Source of the DNA: an uncultured Pseudomonadota bacterium
GTDB taxonomy: Bacteria; Bdellovibrionota_B; Oligoflexia; Oligoflexales; Bog-1112
DNA: 23,525 bases
Reading direction: 5' to 3'
Assembly (NCBI GenBank): GCA_937896265.1
Contig: CALBMD010000359.1
Location: 1 to 23,525, forward strand
The notes below the pieces were generated by a model that was not told where the DNA came from, searched no databases, and saw only the letters and a program-made list of their open reading frames with translations. This document shows, one piece after another, positions 8,184-15,195 of the stretch; within the stretch, counting starts at the first letter, position 1; every line of letters begins with the position of its first letter. Position numbers and translations under genes: made by a program.

Positions 8184-8873
8184 ATGGGGCCTGAAAAAAA
8201 AGATATTCGAAAGCATCTTGGAGCTAAGATTCATCAATTAAACGAAATTGTTGCAGATATGGATTCTTTGCTATCAAGCATGGAGAATGAACACTTCAGA
8301 GTGGCCATTTTTGGTTCAGCTAGAGCTAAGGAAGGATCAAAACACTATATCAAGGTCTATCAGCTTGCTTATGAACTGGGTCTGCGGGGTATTGATGTGG
8401 TCACCGGTGGTGGCCCGGGGCTGATGGCTGCAGCTAATAAGGGCGCCAAAGATGCCGGCACAAAGGGACGGTCTATTGGCCTGGCTATTGATTTGCCTTT
8501 TGAGACCAAGGCGAATGATCATTTAGATGTTACAAGACCTCATAAGCGATTCTCATCGCGTCTTGATGAATTTATGCGTATATCACATGCGGTAGTAGTG
8601 ACACCCGGTGGTGTTGGGACATTGCTTGAATTTTTATTTTCTTGGCAGGTGTTGCAGGTTTCTCATAAAGAATTTAAACCTATATATCTACTTGAAGGCC
8701 AAGGCATGTGGGAGGAGTTGATGGCTTGGTTTCGCAAGTGGGTGTTATCAGAACAGTTGATGTTAAAAGAGGATTTTCGGTTTATTACTTTATGCTCGAC
8801 TGTTTCAGAAGTCGTCTCCGCTCTTGAAGTAAAAATGGAAGATTTTAAAAAACAAAACAATGAGAAAATTTAA
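8184..8873 (+). CDS. LOG-family protein (predicted nucleotide 5'-monophosphate phosphoribohydrolase)
   Basis: A 229-aa cytoplasmic protein of the LOG/TIGR00730 Rossmann family, often mislabelled lysine decarboxylase. Characterised members cleave the N-glycosidic bond of nucleoside 5'-monophosphates to give ribose 5-phosphate and a free base. Diagnostic motifs are FGSARA (43-48), GGGPGLM (75-81) and PGGVGTLLE (141-149). An Arg before the last motif (126, in SSRLDEFM) takes the place of the family's conserved Arg-Lys pair, with Leu instead of Lys. An ~35-residue N-terminal extension precedes the fold. GGTGAGGG immediately before the ATG serves as a ribosome-binding site. The stop codon overlaps the start of the TPR gene as TAATG, so the pair is translationally coupled. 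The physiological substrate cannot be read from sequence. Confidence 0.88.
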   Translation: MGPEKKDIRKHLGAKIHQLNEIVADMDSLLSSMENEHFRVAIFGSARAKEGSKHYIKVYQLAYELGLRGIDVVTGGGPGLMAAANKGAKDAGTKGRSIGLAIDLPFETKANDHLDVTRPHKRFSSRLDEFMRISHAVVVTPGGVGTLLEFLFSWQVLQVSHKEFKPIYLLEGQGMWEELMAWFRKWVLSEQLMLKEDFRFITLCSTVSEVVSALEVKMEDFKKQNNEKI

Positions 8874-9901
8874 TGTCTGTTAGTATGCATCATGAGCATT
8901 CAAGCAAAATGGGTGGATTTATTGCCTCCTTAGTTTTTTTTATGTTGAGTGTCTTTGTGACTTTTGGTGCGCTATTTCTCTATAGACCATTACCTTCGCC
9001 TATAGCAAAGCATATTAAAACAGAAAAAAAGTTAAGGCAGCCTAGATCTCTTTTGGTGGCTGAGATGTCAAATGCATTTCTCATTGAGGAGAAAGCTCAT
9101 GATAATGCTGTAAGCAAATTTGCACAGATGTCGCAAAAGACTGCTGGAGAAGAAGAGCCTAATCCAATGACCCATCATGAAGACCTTGATAGAGCAATGG
9201 CTTTAGTAGATGGCGGAAAAATTAAGGAGGCTCTTTCTCTTCTTGAAGAGATACTACAAAAAGATCCTAATAATGAGATGGCGCTTATCGAAATCGGCAT
9301 GATTTACATCATTGATTTTAAATCACCTCAAAAAGCGATGGGTTATCTAGAACATGCTCTGCGTATCAATCCATTGAACTCAGTTGTTGCTAGTGAACTC
9401 TCTGAGCTTTATACAACTGCTAGGATGGGGGAGCAAGGTATTAATTTCTTTAAGAATATTTATGAAAAAAATCCTGCCAACCATTTTTTGGCAAGCGAAA
9501 TTGGCAAAATGCTGTCTTCAGAAAAACGTTATCAAGAAGCTATTCCTTATTTGGAAGGCGCTTTATCGCAGGAGGCAAGCCCAATGTTGAGAGCAGATTT
9601 GGCAGCAGCATATGCTCGCACAGGGCACAGCGAAAAAGCTATTTTAGAATATAAGCGCGCTATTGCGCAAGAGGAGCAGCGTATTCATAAAGAGCAGGTA
9701 GATGGAGAATTTGGTGTCACAAGCCAAATGCATCAGGATAGTAAGGAAGTTATTGCTACTATGAATTTGGCTATTGCTCAGGAGTATTTTAAAATGGGTC
9801 GCGAAAGTGAAGCCAAAGAGTTGGTTGGCAATGTAAAAAGGCTAGTAGGAGATGGAATTGCAAAAATTTATCAGGAAAACAAAGATCGCATTTTTGAATA
9901 G
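8873..9901 (+). CDS. Membrane-anchored TPR-repeat protein
   Basis: A 342-aa protein with a short N-terminal region and one hydrophobic segment at about residues 14-37, ending near a YRPLPSP turn. The rest is soluble and probably periplasmic. From about residue 105 it carries several tetratricopeptide repeats, recognised by patterns such as GKIKEALSLLEEILQKDPNN, KAMGYLEHALRINPLNS, and AYARTGHSEKAILEYKRAI. These helices normally act as a protein-binding scaffold. The start overlaps the stop of the LOG-family gene by one base, implying coupled expression. It converges on the CheX-like gene, leaving only 10 bases between stop codons. No partner can be named from sequence; a role in envelope assembly or secretion is only a guess from the topology. 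Confidence 0.82.
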   Translation: MSVSMHHEHSSKMGGFIASLVFFMLSVFVTFGALFLYRPLPSPIAKHIKTEKKLRQPRSLLVAEMSNAFLIEEKAHDNAVSKFAQMSQKTAGEEEPNPMTHHEDLDRAMALVDGGKIKEALSLLEEILQKDPNNEMALIEIGMIYIIDFKSPQKAMGYLEHALRINPLNSVVASELSELYTTARMGEQGINFFKNIYEKNPANHFLASEIGKMLSSEKRYQEAIPYLEGALSQEASPMLRADLAAAYARTGHSEKAILEYKRAIAQEEQRIHKEQVDGEFGVTSQMHQDSKEVIATMNLAIAQEYFKMGRESEAKELVGNVKRLVGDGIAKIYQENKDRIFE

Positions 9902-9911
9902 TTTGCTCTTA

Positions 9912-10469
9912 TTAGAAGAGATCAATGTTATTTGCGATAGTTTGAGGATCAAGATTTTTAATAATCTTTTCAACCCTTTCATTGGGACAGAATACCTCAC
10001 ATAAACAACAAAAATCAATTTCAGGTCCCAAAATATCCCAAGATGTTTGAAGTTTATTTGGCAAGTTTTTTAAAGAAAAAATTTGATTAAAACCGTCTAT
10101 TGTGACAGGAAGGCTTTGGCCTAGGTTTAATCCCCCTTCTTTTAGAAGAGATTTTAGCCGCCCTACAGTGATATTGGTTACTTCTTTAGCAAAATCTCTA
10201 GCTTTATACTCCAAGCTTGATCGACTTAAATCGCGATGAAACCTCTGCAAAAGAAATACTACATCATCTAACCAATAATATAATTTGAAATTAATTTGTA
10301 AGCCCGATCCTACTAAAAAAATACAAGCGATGCGATCGCGAAAATTGAGTTTTTTTAGATCGTTGTTTTCTTGCAAAATGAGTTGTTCAAAGTTGCTTTC
10401 TGCTCGGAGAGCTTCAAGACTATTTTGCTTTAAAATAGTTACTAAGTTAGTAAAGCTATCTGTTACCAT
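9912..10469 (-). CDS. CheX/CheC-like putative response-regulator phosphatase
   Basis: A 185-aa protein whose centre resembles the CheX/CheC fold: DRIACIFLVGSGLQINFKLY (45-64) as the first strand pair, a helix, then DFAKEVTNITVGRLKSLL (92-109) and a P-x-x-x-x-G segment (121-126). The ExxN signature used by CheC, CheX and CheZ-like enzymes to position water against the receiver phospho-aspartate is present as Glu96-Val-Thr-Asn99. Canonical CheX often reads E-x-x-N-M-I-x-G, and here it is followed by ITVG. Near the C-terminus a strand contains CCLCEVFC (154-161), an unusual cysteine cluster. It is third in an operon behind a CheY-like regulator and a histidine kinase, 21 bases after the kinase stop, with an AGGGA ribosome-binding site. 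Its likely job is to dephosphorylate that regulator. The fold call is by pattern only. Confidence 0.68.
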   Translation of the reverse strand: MVTDSFTNLVTILKQNSLEALRAESNFEQLILQENNDLKKLNFRDRIACIFLVGSGLQINFKLYYWLDDVVFLLQRFHRDLSRSSLEYKARDFAKEVTNITVGRLKSLLKEGGLNLGQSLPVTIDGFNQIFSLKNLPNKLQTSWDILGPEIDFCCLCEVFCPNERVEKIIKNLDPQTIANNIDLF

Positions 10470-10490
10470 GTTTGGATTTCCCTGTCCCTT

Positions 10491-11603
10491 CTATCTAGCA
10501 GCAGGTATGCTAATAGTAAAGACACAGTCTTTACCAGGGTTTGATTCAAATCTAGTTTCTCCTTTCAACATCTGTACAATGTTGTAAACCAGCGATAAAC
10601 CAAGGCCAATCCCTTGCCCAATCTCCTTGGTTGTAAAAAAAGGATCAAAAACTCTCTTTTCGATACTTGCAGCTATTCCAATGCCATTGTCTGCTATTTG
10701 TATAAGCACTTGATCTGCTTGTTTAAAAGCCTTAACAGCAATTTGCTTTTTTTGGGTGTTTTCTTGCTGTTTTAGAGCATAGATAGAATTATTTAAGAGT
10801 TCGTCGAGGATGGTTCTTATATCTTTATTGTTACCATAAATTTCAAGTCCGTATTCAAGAGCTGTAGCAATAGTAATATTTTGTTCTTTTGTTTGCTTTT
10901 CGAAAGCTGAAATAGCTTCATGAACAACAAAACCTATATCGATTCTATAAGTTTCAATACTGGGAGATCGCTCTGCAAATTTTCTTAAATTAGCAACGAT
11001 TTGAGTCATCCTGCGGCAATGATTTAATACATTTTGAGTATGTTTTGTCAGACGTTTGTTTTCAGACCCAAATTGTAAGATATGTTCCGCACTCACCTCA
11101 ATGATAGCAAGGGGATTGTTGAATTCATGAGCAATTCCTCCAGCCAAAGTAGCCATCGAGGTTAAAGTCGAGCTTTTGACCATAGCATCTTGATATGTTT
11201 TTTTTAAGGCAGCTGCATTGGTGCCAATAATTGCATAGAGCTCGCAGTTTGTGTCGCTTTTAATATATTTAATTTGCCAAAGCAAAGCCTCTTCACCGTT
11301 GTCGATATATGTTTGAACAGCAAGCTCTTGTTGATCTCTTCGATTTGTAAAGAAATCAAAAAAGAAATCTTTTGATTTGAGATCTTTTAAAAGAGTAAAT
11401 ATGGGTTTTCCAAGAATTTGTTTTCTGGGCAAATAGAGATACTCACAAGCCTGCGAATTTGCTTTAACGACAAAGCCTTGGGTATCTGAAAAGATCAAAA
11501 GATAGGGTAACTGGTCAAAGGCAAAATTATTAATTTCGCAAGACTGTTCTAATATTGAGAAGATTTCATGGGTGGCAAGTAGATCATTGCTTTTTTCCAT
11601 CAT
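10491..11603 (-). CDS. Soluble PAS-domain sensor histidine kinase
   Basis: A 370-aa cytoplasmic kinase with no transmembrane segment. A PAS domain spans about residues 25-130, followed by a dimerisation/phosphoacceptor helix with LAGGIAHEFNNPL, in which His159 is the predicted phosphorylation site. The ATP-binding domain has the N box (ELLNNSIYAL), G1 box (IADNGIGI), F box (VFDPFFTT) and G2 box (GQGIGLGLSL). The longest frame starts at a TTG (11627). I prefer ATG 11603 because AGGG lies 9 bases upstream, and an adjacent ATG at 11600 is equally possible. The start overlaps the end of the response regulator gene by 20 bases, indicating coupled translation. With that regulator and the CheX-like gene it forms a compact phosphorelay unit. 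The signal sensed by the PAS domain is unknown. Confidence 0.93.
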   Translation of the reverse strand: MMEKSNDLLATHEIFSILEQSCEINNFAFDQLPYLLIFSDTQGFVVKANSQACEYLYLPRKQILGKPIFTLLKDLKSKDFFFDFFTNRRDQQELAVQTYIDNGEEALLWQIKYIKSDTNCELYAIIGTNAAALKKTYQDAMVKSSTLTSMATLAGGIAHEFNNPLAIIEVSAEHILQFGSENKRLTKHTQNVLNHCRRMTQIVANLRKFAERSPSIETYRIDIGFVVHEAISAFEKQTKEQNITIATALEYGLEIYGNNKDIRTILDELLNNSIYALKQQENTQKKQIAVKAFKQADQVLIQIADNGIGIAASIEKRVFDPFFTTKEIGQGIGLGLSLVYNIVQMLKGETRFESNPGKDCVFTISIPAAR

Positions 11604-11985
11604 TTCTATTGGCCCTATATTTCTCAAAAATCTTACTAAGGATTAGTGGTAGAGTCGTATGATTGATGGGTTTGATAAGCGTGCCTACGACGTTGTAGTT
11701 TTTTAATTCTGCTTTCACTTCCTGATTGATATCTGAAGATATGACGAGAATCAGCTGTTTGGGTTCAAGATTTAGTTCGTATATTTGCTTGCACATTTCC
11801 AAACCATTCATGATCGGCATATTGAGATCGGTTAAGATAAGATCAAAGCGTTGTCCGGTTTTAACTTTATCTAGAGCAGCTTGGCCGTTGGTAGCGCCTA
11901 CGATGTTGTAGCCGCTTTTTTCCAATGTCCTTGTGATAGAATCGCGAGCTTGATCTGAATCATCGACTACAAGAATAGAGAGCAT
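11584..11985 (-). CDS. Stand-alone CheY-like response regulator
   Basis: A single receiver domain of 133 aa with no output domain. All key residues are present: acidic pair Asp8-Asp9 in VVDDS, phosphoacceptor Asp53 in LTDLNMP, a Ser83-Ser84 switch position, and Lys105-Pro106. The product should therefore be phosphorylated and act by binding a partner, as CheY or Spo0F do. It leads the operon, overlapping the histidine kinase start by 20 bases. A GGA about 10 bases before the ATG is the ribosome-binding site. The kinase is the obvious phosphodonor and the CheX-like protein the obvious phosphatase. Whether the target is the flagellar motor, another kinase or an enzyme cannot be told here, since no flagellar or chemotaxis receptor gene is in the window. 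Confidence 0.93.
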   Translation of the reverse strand: MLSILVVDDSDQARDSITRTLEKSGYNIVGATNGQAALDKVKTGQRFDLILTDLNMPIMNGLEMCKQIYELNLEPKQLILVISSDINQEVKAELKNYNVVGTLIKPINHTTLPLILSKIFEKYRANRNDGKKQ

Positions 11986-12029
11986 CGTTAGATTTCCAAC
12001 GCTTAAATCAAAATAGATATAACGGAGGT

Positions 12030-12056
12030 ATGTTTTTTATTCTAAATTTATTCTGA
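12030..12056 (+). other. Possible eight-codon leader ORF upstream of folK
   Basis: GGAGG (12024-12028) is followed after one base by ATG and eight sense codons (MFFILNLF) ending in TGA, 31 bases before the folK start and in a different frame. The Shine-Dalgarno to ATG spacing is shorter than usual. It may be a leader peptide or coincidence. Confidence 0.15.
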
Positions 12057-12087
12057 ATATTTGCAAACAGCAATTGTTGGTGATTCT

Positions 12088-12573
12088 ATGATTTTAAACC
12101 GCTATCTTTTATCATTGGGTGCAAATTTAGGTGATTTGCACGAAAACTTGCAGAAAGCTGAACATGAGCTTTTGCTTTTGGGGAGCATTGTAGCGCGCTC
12201 AAGGCCCGCCCTCACCAAGCCGCTTTCTTATTCTGATGGCAGAGAAATTGGCCAGCCCTTATATCTCAATATGGTTGTTGATTTTCGCGTTAACCTGCTG
12301 CCAGAGGCGCTGTATAAAGAGATTGTGCGCATTGAAGATTGGCTTGGGCATAATCGTCAGCAAAAGGGCGAAAATCGTCACATGGATATCGATATCTTGC
12401 TTTATGCAAAGGATAGCTCACCTAGATTTGACGCCTGCCAAATGCTTTTATACTCAGGCCAAACAAGCCTCAGTATCCCCCATAAGGAACTTTGGCAGCG
12501 TGCTTTTTTGATTGAGCTTATTCAAGATTTAGGCTTATCAATTGAGCAAATTCAAAGAAACCTAGCCCCTTAA
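12088..12573 (+). CDS. folK: 2-amino-4-hydroxy-6-hydroxymethyldihydropteridine pyrophosphokinase (HPPK)
   Basis: Transfers pyrophosphate from ATP to 6-hydroxymethyl-dihydropterin in folate synthesis. The 161-aa product matches HPPK in length and in motif order: YLLSLGANLGD near the N-terminus, P-L-Y-L-N-M-V in the middle, the acidic metal-binding RHMDIDILLY with two Asp residues, and a C-terminal SIPHKELWQRAFLIELI. The usual GRxR before the DID motif reads GHNR here, a conservative departure. The longest frame begins at TTG 12061, but ATG 12088 has GGTGA about six bases upstream and places the first strand where the family expects it. No other folate gene is adjacent. It is divergent from the response-regulator operon and convergent with the HU gene. 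Confidence 0.88.
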   Translation: MILNRYLLSLGANLGDLHENLQKAEHELLLLGSIVARSRPALTKPLSYSDGREIGQPLYLNMVVDFRVNLLPEALYKEIVRIEDWLGHNRQQKGENRHMDIDILLYAKDSSPRFDACQMLLYSGQTSLSIPHKELWQRAFLIELIQDLGLSIEQIQRNLAP

Positions 12574-12615
12574 AGTGAAAATAATAGCTTATCACTTCAA
12601 GAGAACGCTAGGTTT
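12558..12615. terminator. Nested inverted repeat between convergent folK and HU genes
   Basis: AAACCTAGC (12558-12566) and GCTAGGTTT (12607-12615) are perfect 9-base arms. Inside them AAGTGA (12573-12578) pairs with TCACTT (12592-12597). The element bridges the folK stop and the gap to the HU stop, and GCTAGGTTTTA gives a short T-run on the plus strand. It could end transcription from both sides. It lacks the classical GC-rich stem and long T-tract. Confidence 0.4.
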
Positions 12616-12637
12616 TAGGGGGGAGCGAGATTTAGGA

Positions 12638-12919
12638 TTATTTCTTTCTTTGAACAACTTCTTTGAGCGCAGAGCCAGCCTTGAAGGTTGGTGCCCATTT
12701 TGCTGGGATCTTGATTTCTTCGCCAGTCTGTGGATTACGACCGCTGCGAGCTTTTCTCTTTGTGCGGTTGAAAGTACCTAGGCCAGAAAGGCGAATTTCT
12801 TCTTTGTTGATATTTTTGTGAATACCTTCAATGAAAATATCCAAGAAACGGCTTGCTTCTGCTTTGCTAGTCTCCATTCTGCCAGCAATAAAATCTACAA
12901 ACTCAGCTTTATTCATCAT
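12638..12919 (-). CDS. hup: HU/IHF-family DNA-binding protein
   Basis: A histone-like DNA-bending protein of the nucleoid, acting as a dimer. The 93-aa length and the sequence fit HU well: an N-terminal helical part (NKAEFVDFIAGRM), GLGTFNRTKRKAR in the saddle, the DNA-arm signature GRNPQTGEEIKIPA, and the C-terminal PTFKAGSALKEVV. Two ATG codons are adjacent (12919 and 12916). A strong AAGGAG lies three bases before the first and six before the second, so the second may be the true start, giving 92 aa. It could be an HU alpha/beta type or a single homodimeric HU; the subclass cannot be assigned by eye. It is apparently monocistronic. Confidence 0.93.
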   Translation of the reverse strand: MMNKAEFVDFIAGRMETSKAEASRFLDIFIEGIHKNINKEEIRLSGLGTFNRTKRKARSGRNPQTGEEIKIPAKWAPTFKAGSALKEVVQRKK

Positions 12920-13052
12920 CTACTCCTTCTATTGGTGTGATATCAATGGTCTACCTGATTATTTCAACAGCTTGCACTGATAATCAATTCAAAATACGCA
13001 TATTCCGCAGGTTTTTTTTTCATCTATTATTTTTTCTAATAAAAACAAGATG

Positions 13053-13098
13053 TTAAAAAAAATATTTTTTGCTGATTTTTGCTCAGTTGGCGCCGCCA
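13053..13098 (-). terminator. Possible intrinsic terminator after the amidohydrolase gene
   Basis: Downstream of the amidohydrolase stop, the minus strand carries a short GC-rich palindrome (TGGCGGCGCCA), then CTGA-GCAAAAA-TCAG, then a run of A, T and eight T. The stems are short and the T-run strong. The surrounding gap (12920-13126) is very rich in A- and T-tracts and also holds the HU upstream region; I see no gene in it. Confidence 0.35.
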
Positions 13099-13126
13099 TA
13101 TCGAAAAATGATCCAATTTAATGCCC

Positions 13127-14122
13127 TTAGCTGCATCTTTTTGTCCAAAAATCGAGGTTAGCTAAGACATAATTTGCTTTGTTTATGCTCTCTTTGGGGT
13201 ACCCAAGACGGGTTTTGACAGTCAAATCACGGTCTATTTGGTTGGGAATTTGCTCTAACTGAGCAATTTCTCGCCAAGGAATGTGTCTTGCAAAATAAAA
13301 AGTATTGCTGGGTACTGGCCAATCACTGCCATAGAGAGTTCTTTCGCGAATAAGAGGATGGCTAGCTAATTTGACAACATGATGAAAGCGCCCAGGATTG
13401 CATAATCCAGAGTTGTCAAGCCAGAAATGAGGATATCTTTCTATAAATGTTAGAATATCAGGGAACTGATCGCGCTCTCTGCCAAATAAGACGGTGGTAG
13501 CGCTATGAGCGCAGATAACTTTTACTCCTAGCTCTAAGGCACTTTCAAGCTTGCGGACGTCATTAAATGCTGGCTCGTAGCTAGCAAATGTGCGCTCGCC
13601 TCCACAGTGGACCAAAAGCGGTATGCCAGCTGCTGCTAAACGGACATAAAGCTCTTTTGCTTTCGAGCCAGCAGGGTCAATTTTCTGAGCTGATGGCAGC
13701 CATTTTATCAGCACGGCTTTTTGTTCGATGCAGTGCTCTAAGATATCCCGAGCATCGTGTCGCTCGGGATTAATAGATGGGCCAGGCAATAGATTTGGAT
13801 AGCGTTTTGCTACCGAAAAGACCCATGAGGGTGGTATAAGCATTTGACTAAAGCGAGGGTCAAACTGACCATTTTGGTCATAAGCACCGTCAAATCCTAA
13901 CGCTACCCCAAAATCGACGCTGGACTGGGCGACTAGCTCGCTTGCCTTTTTGGCCCAGTTTTCGTCAATATGTTCAGTGAGTTCCTGTTCTGAAATACCA
14001 TGCAGAAACTTGAGGAAGCGGAAACTAGCCCGCTTTAGGAGCTTTGGGTGGGTCCAGCAGCCAGAGCAATCGCAGCCATTGCCTGCCAAATGAATATGGA
14101 TGTCAAAACTTGCTTTGCTCAT
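13127..14122 (-). CDS. Amidohydrolase-superfamily metal-dependent hydrolase
   Basis: A 331-aa cytoplasmic TIM-barrel hydrolase of the amidohydrolase_2 type. Metal-site motifs are visible in order: DIHIH near the N-terminus (Asp7, His9, His11), LLVHCGGE after the middle (third metal His), VICAHSAT, and LYGSDWPVP with the barrel Asp. The segment after the first motif is NGCDCSGCWTH, giving a CxCxxC pattern (Cys17, 19, 22); a single GCW cysteine is common in relatives, as I recall, but the other two are notable. The substrate cannot be predicted. The longest frame begins at TTG 14128, but ATG 14122 has AAGGAA seven bases upstream and is preferred. It is divergent from the Ser/Thr kinase gene across 62 bases. 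Relatives include decarboxylases and lactonases. Confidence 0.85.
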   Translation of the reverse strand: MSKASFDIHIHLAGNGCDCSGCWTHPKLLKRASFRFLKFLHGISEQELTEHIDENWAKKASELVAQSSVDFGVALGFDGAYDQNGQFDPRFSQMLIPPSWVFSVAKRYPNLLPGPSINPERHDARDILEHCIEQKAVLIKWLPSAQKIDPAGSKAKELYVRLAAAGIPLLVHCGGERTFASYEPAFNDVRKLESALELGVKVICAHSATTVLFGRERDQFPDILTFIERYPHFWLDNSGLCNPGRFHHVVKLASHPLIRERTLYGSDWPVPSNTFYFARHIPWREIAQLEQIPNQIDRDLTVKTRLGYPKESINKANYVLANLDFWTKRCS

Positions 14123-14184
14123 AAACAAATTCCTTTTCTCGCCAGAGGTTTAAAGTCTGCTCGTTTGGATCCGATCAGATACGT

Positions 14185-15120
14185 ATGAAAAAGCAATCTG
14201 TTCCAAGACTTGGCATTTACCGTGTCATTGATAAGGTTGGTGCTGGTGGCCTTGGGAGTGTCTACAAAGCTATTAATGAGACAACTGGTAAGACGGTGGC
14301 AATCAAAGTCCTGCACCCTAAATTTATTAGCGACAGGCGTTTTCTTGGTATTTTTCATCGAGAGCTACTTATTGTTTCAGGGCTTCATCACACCCATATA
14401 GTGAGTTACCTTGATAGCTATTTTAAGCCACCTGAATGCTACATTGTAACAGAGTTTATTGATGGTTGGTCAGGCCATGGTCTTTTAAAGATGAATCGTA
14501 ATTTTCCACCATTAATTGCTTTATCTATTCTCATTGAGATCTTAATTGGCCTTGATTATCTGCATTTACACGATACTATTCATTCTGATCTTTCTGCTGC
14601 CAATTATATGTTAGATAAAAGTGGTCAAGTATATGTCAATGATTTTGGTCTTTCTTGTAAATTAGATATTGAAGACTACAAAGACTATATGGTCGGTACC
14701 CCTGGCTATTATTCTCCTGAGCATATCACTGAAAACTCAGTTGTTCCCCAGTCAGATATTTATAGTGCTGGCCTTTTGCTTTATGAAATGATTGTTGGCG
14801 AAAAAGCTGTTGTCTCTAGCAAGGATCGAAATCAAATTATTGGTAATATGAAGAAGATTGATTTTTCTCGCATCAATATTATCAAGGATAGAAAGATGCG
14901 TTGGATGACTAAACGCATTCTTAAGCATGCCCTGCAATTTAAGGTATCAAACCGTTATAGTGTAGTTGAAGAAATGATCTATGATTGTTATCGTGTCCTA
15001 GATCAATCTGGTATTCGCTTTCCTAAGCAAGCGATCAGAAAATACCTTGTCGACGTCGCTCTGATCAAGGGTCCCTTTGACGGAGTTGAGCAAAATATCT
15101 ATCAAGGCGCTAGCAAGTAA
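14185..15120 (+). CDS. Soluble bacterial Ser/Thr protein kinase with atypical catalytic loop
   Basis: A 311-aa Hanks-type kinase without transmembrane or sensor domain. It has the glycine-rich loop GAGGLGSVYKA (19-29), the ATP-anchoring Lys41 in AIK, Glu60 in the C helix, the Mg-binding DFG (153-155), and GTPGYYSPE in the activation/P+1 segment. The catalytic loop reads HSDLSAAN (133-140): catalytic Asp135 and Asn140 are retained, Arg is replaced by Ser (a non-RD kinase), and the usual Lys of DLKPEN is Ser137. About 50 residues after the core are unassigned. It should still be able to bind ATP and may be active. Neighbours are a divergent amidohydrolase and a downstream nucleotidyltransferase 75 bases away on the same strand. 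No target is evident. No strong ribosome-binding site precedes ATG 14185. Confidence 0.9.
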   Translation: MKKQSVPRLGIYRVIDKVGAGGLGSVYKAINETTGKTVAIKVLHPKFISDRRFLGIFHRELLIVSGLHHTHIVSYLDSYFKPPECYIVTEFIDGWSGHGLLKMNRNFPPLIALSILIEILIGLDYLHLHDTIHSDLSAANYMLDKSGQVYVNDFGLSCKLDIEDYKDYMVGTPGYYSPEHITENSVVPQSDIYSAGLLLYEMIVGEKAVVSSKDRNQIIGNMKKIDFSRINIIKDRKMRWMTKRILKHALQFKVSNRYSVVEEMIYDCYRVLDQSGIRFPKQAIRKYLVDVALIKGPFDGVEQNIYQGASK

Positions 15121-15195
15121 ATTAATCGAGCATGGATTTTTATCTTTTTCTAAGATATCGTCTCATTTTGCGAAGGTTTATAGGGAGATATCAAT

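Noticed and set aside
9906..9920. CTCTT-ATTAG-AAGAG hairpin between the TPR and CheX-like genes
   Set aside because: A 5-bp, mostly A/T and G/A stem without a T-tract; too weak to call a terminator.
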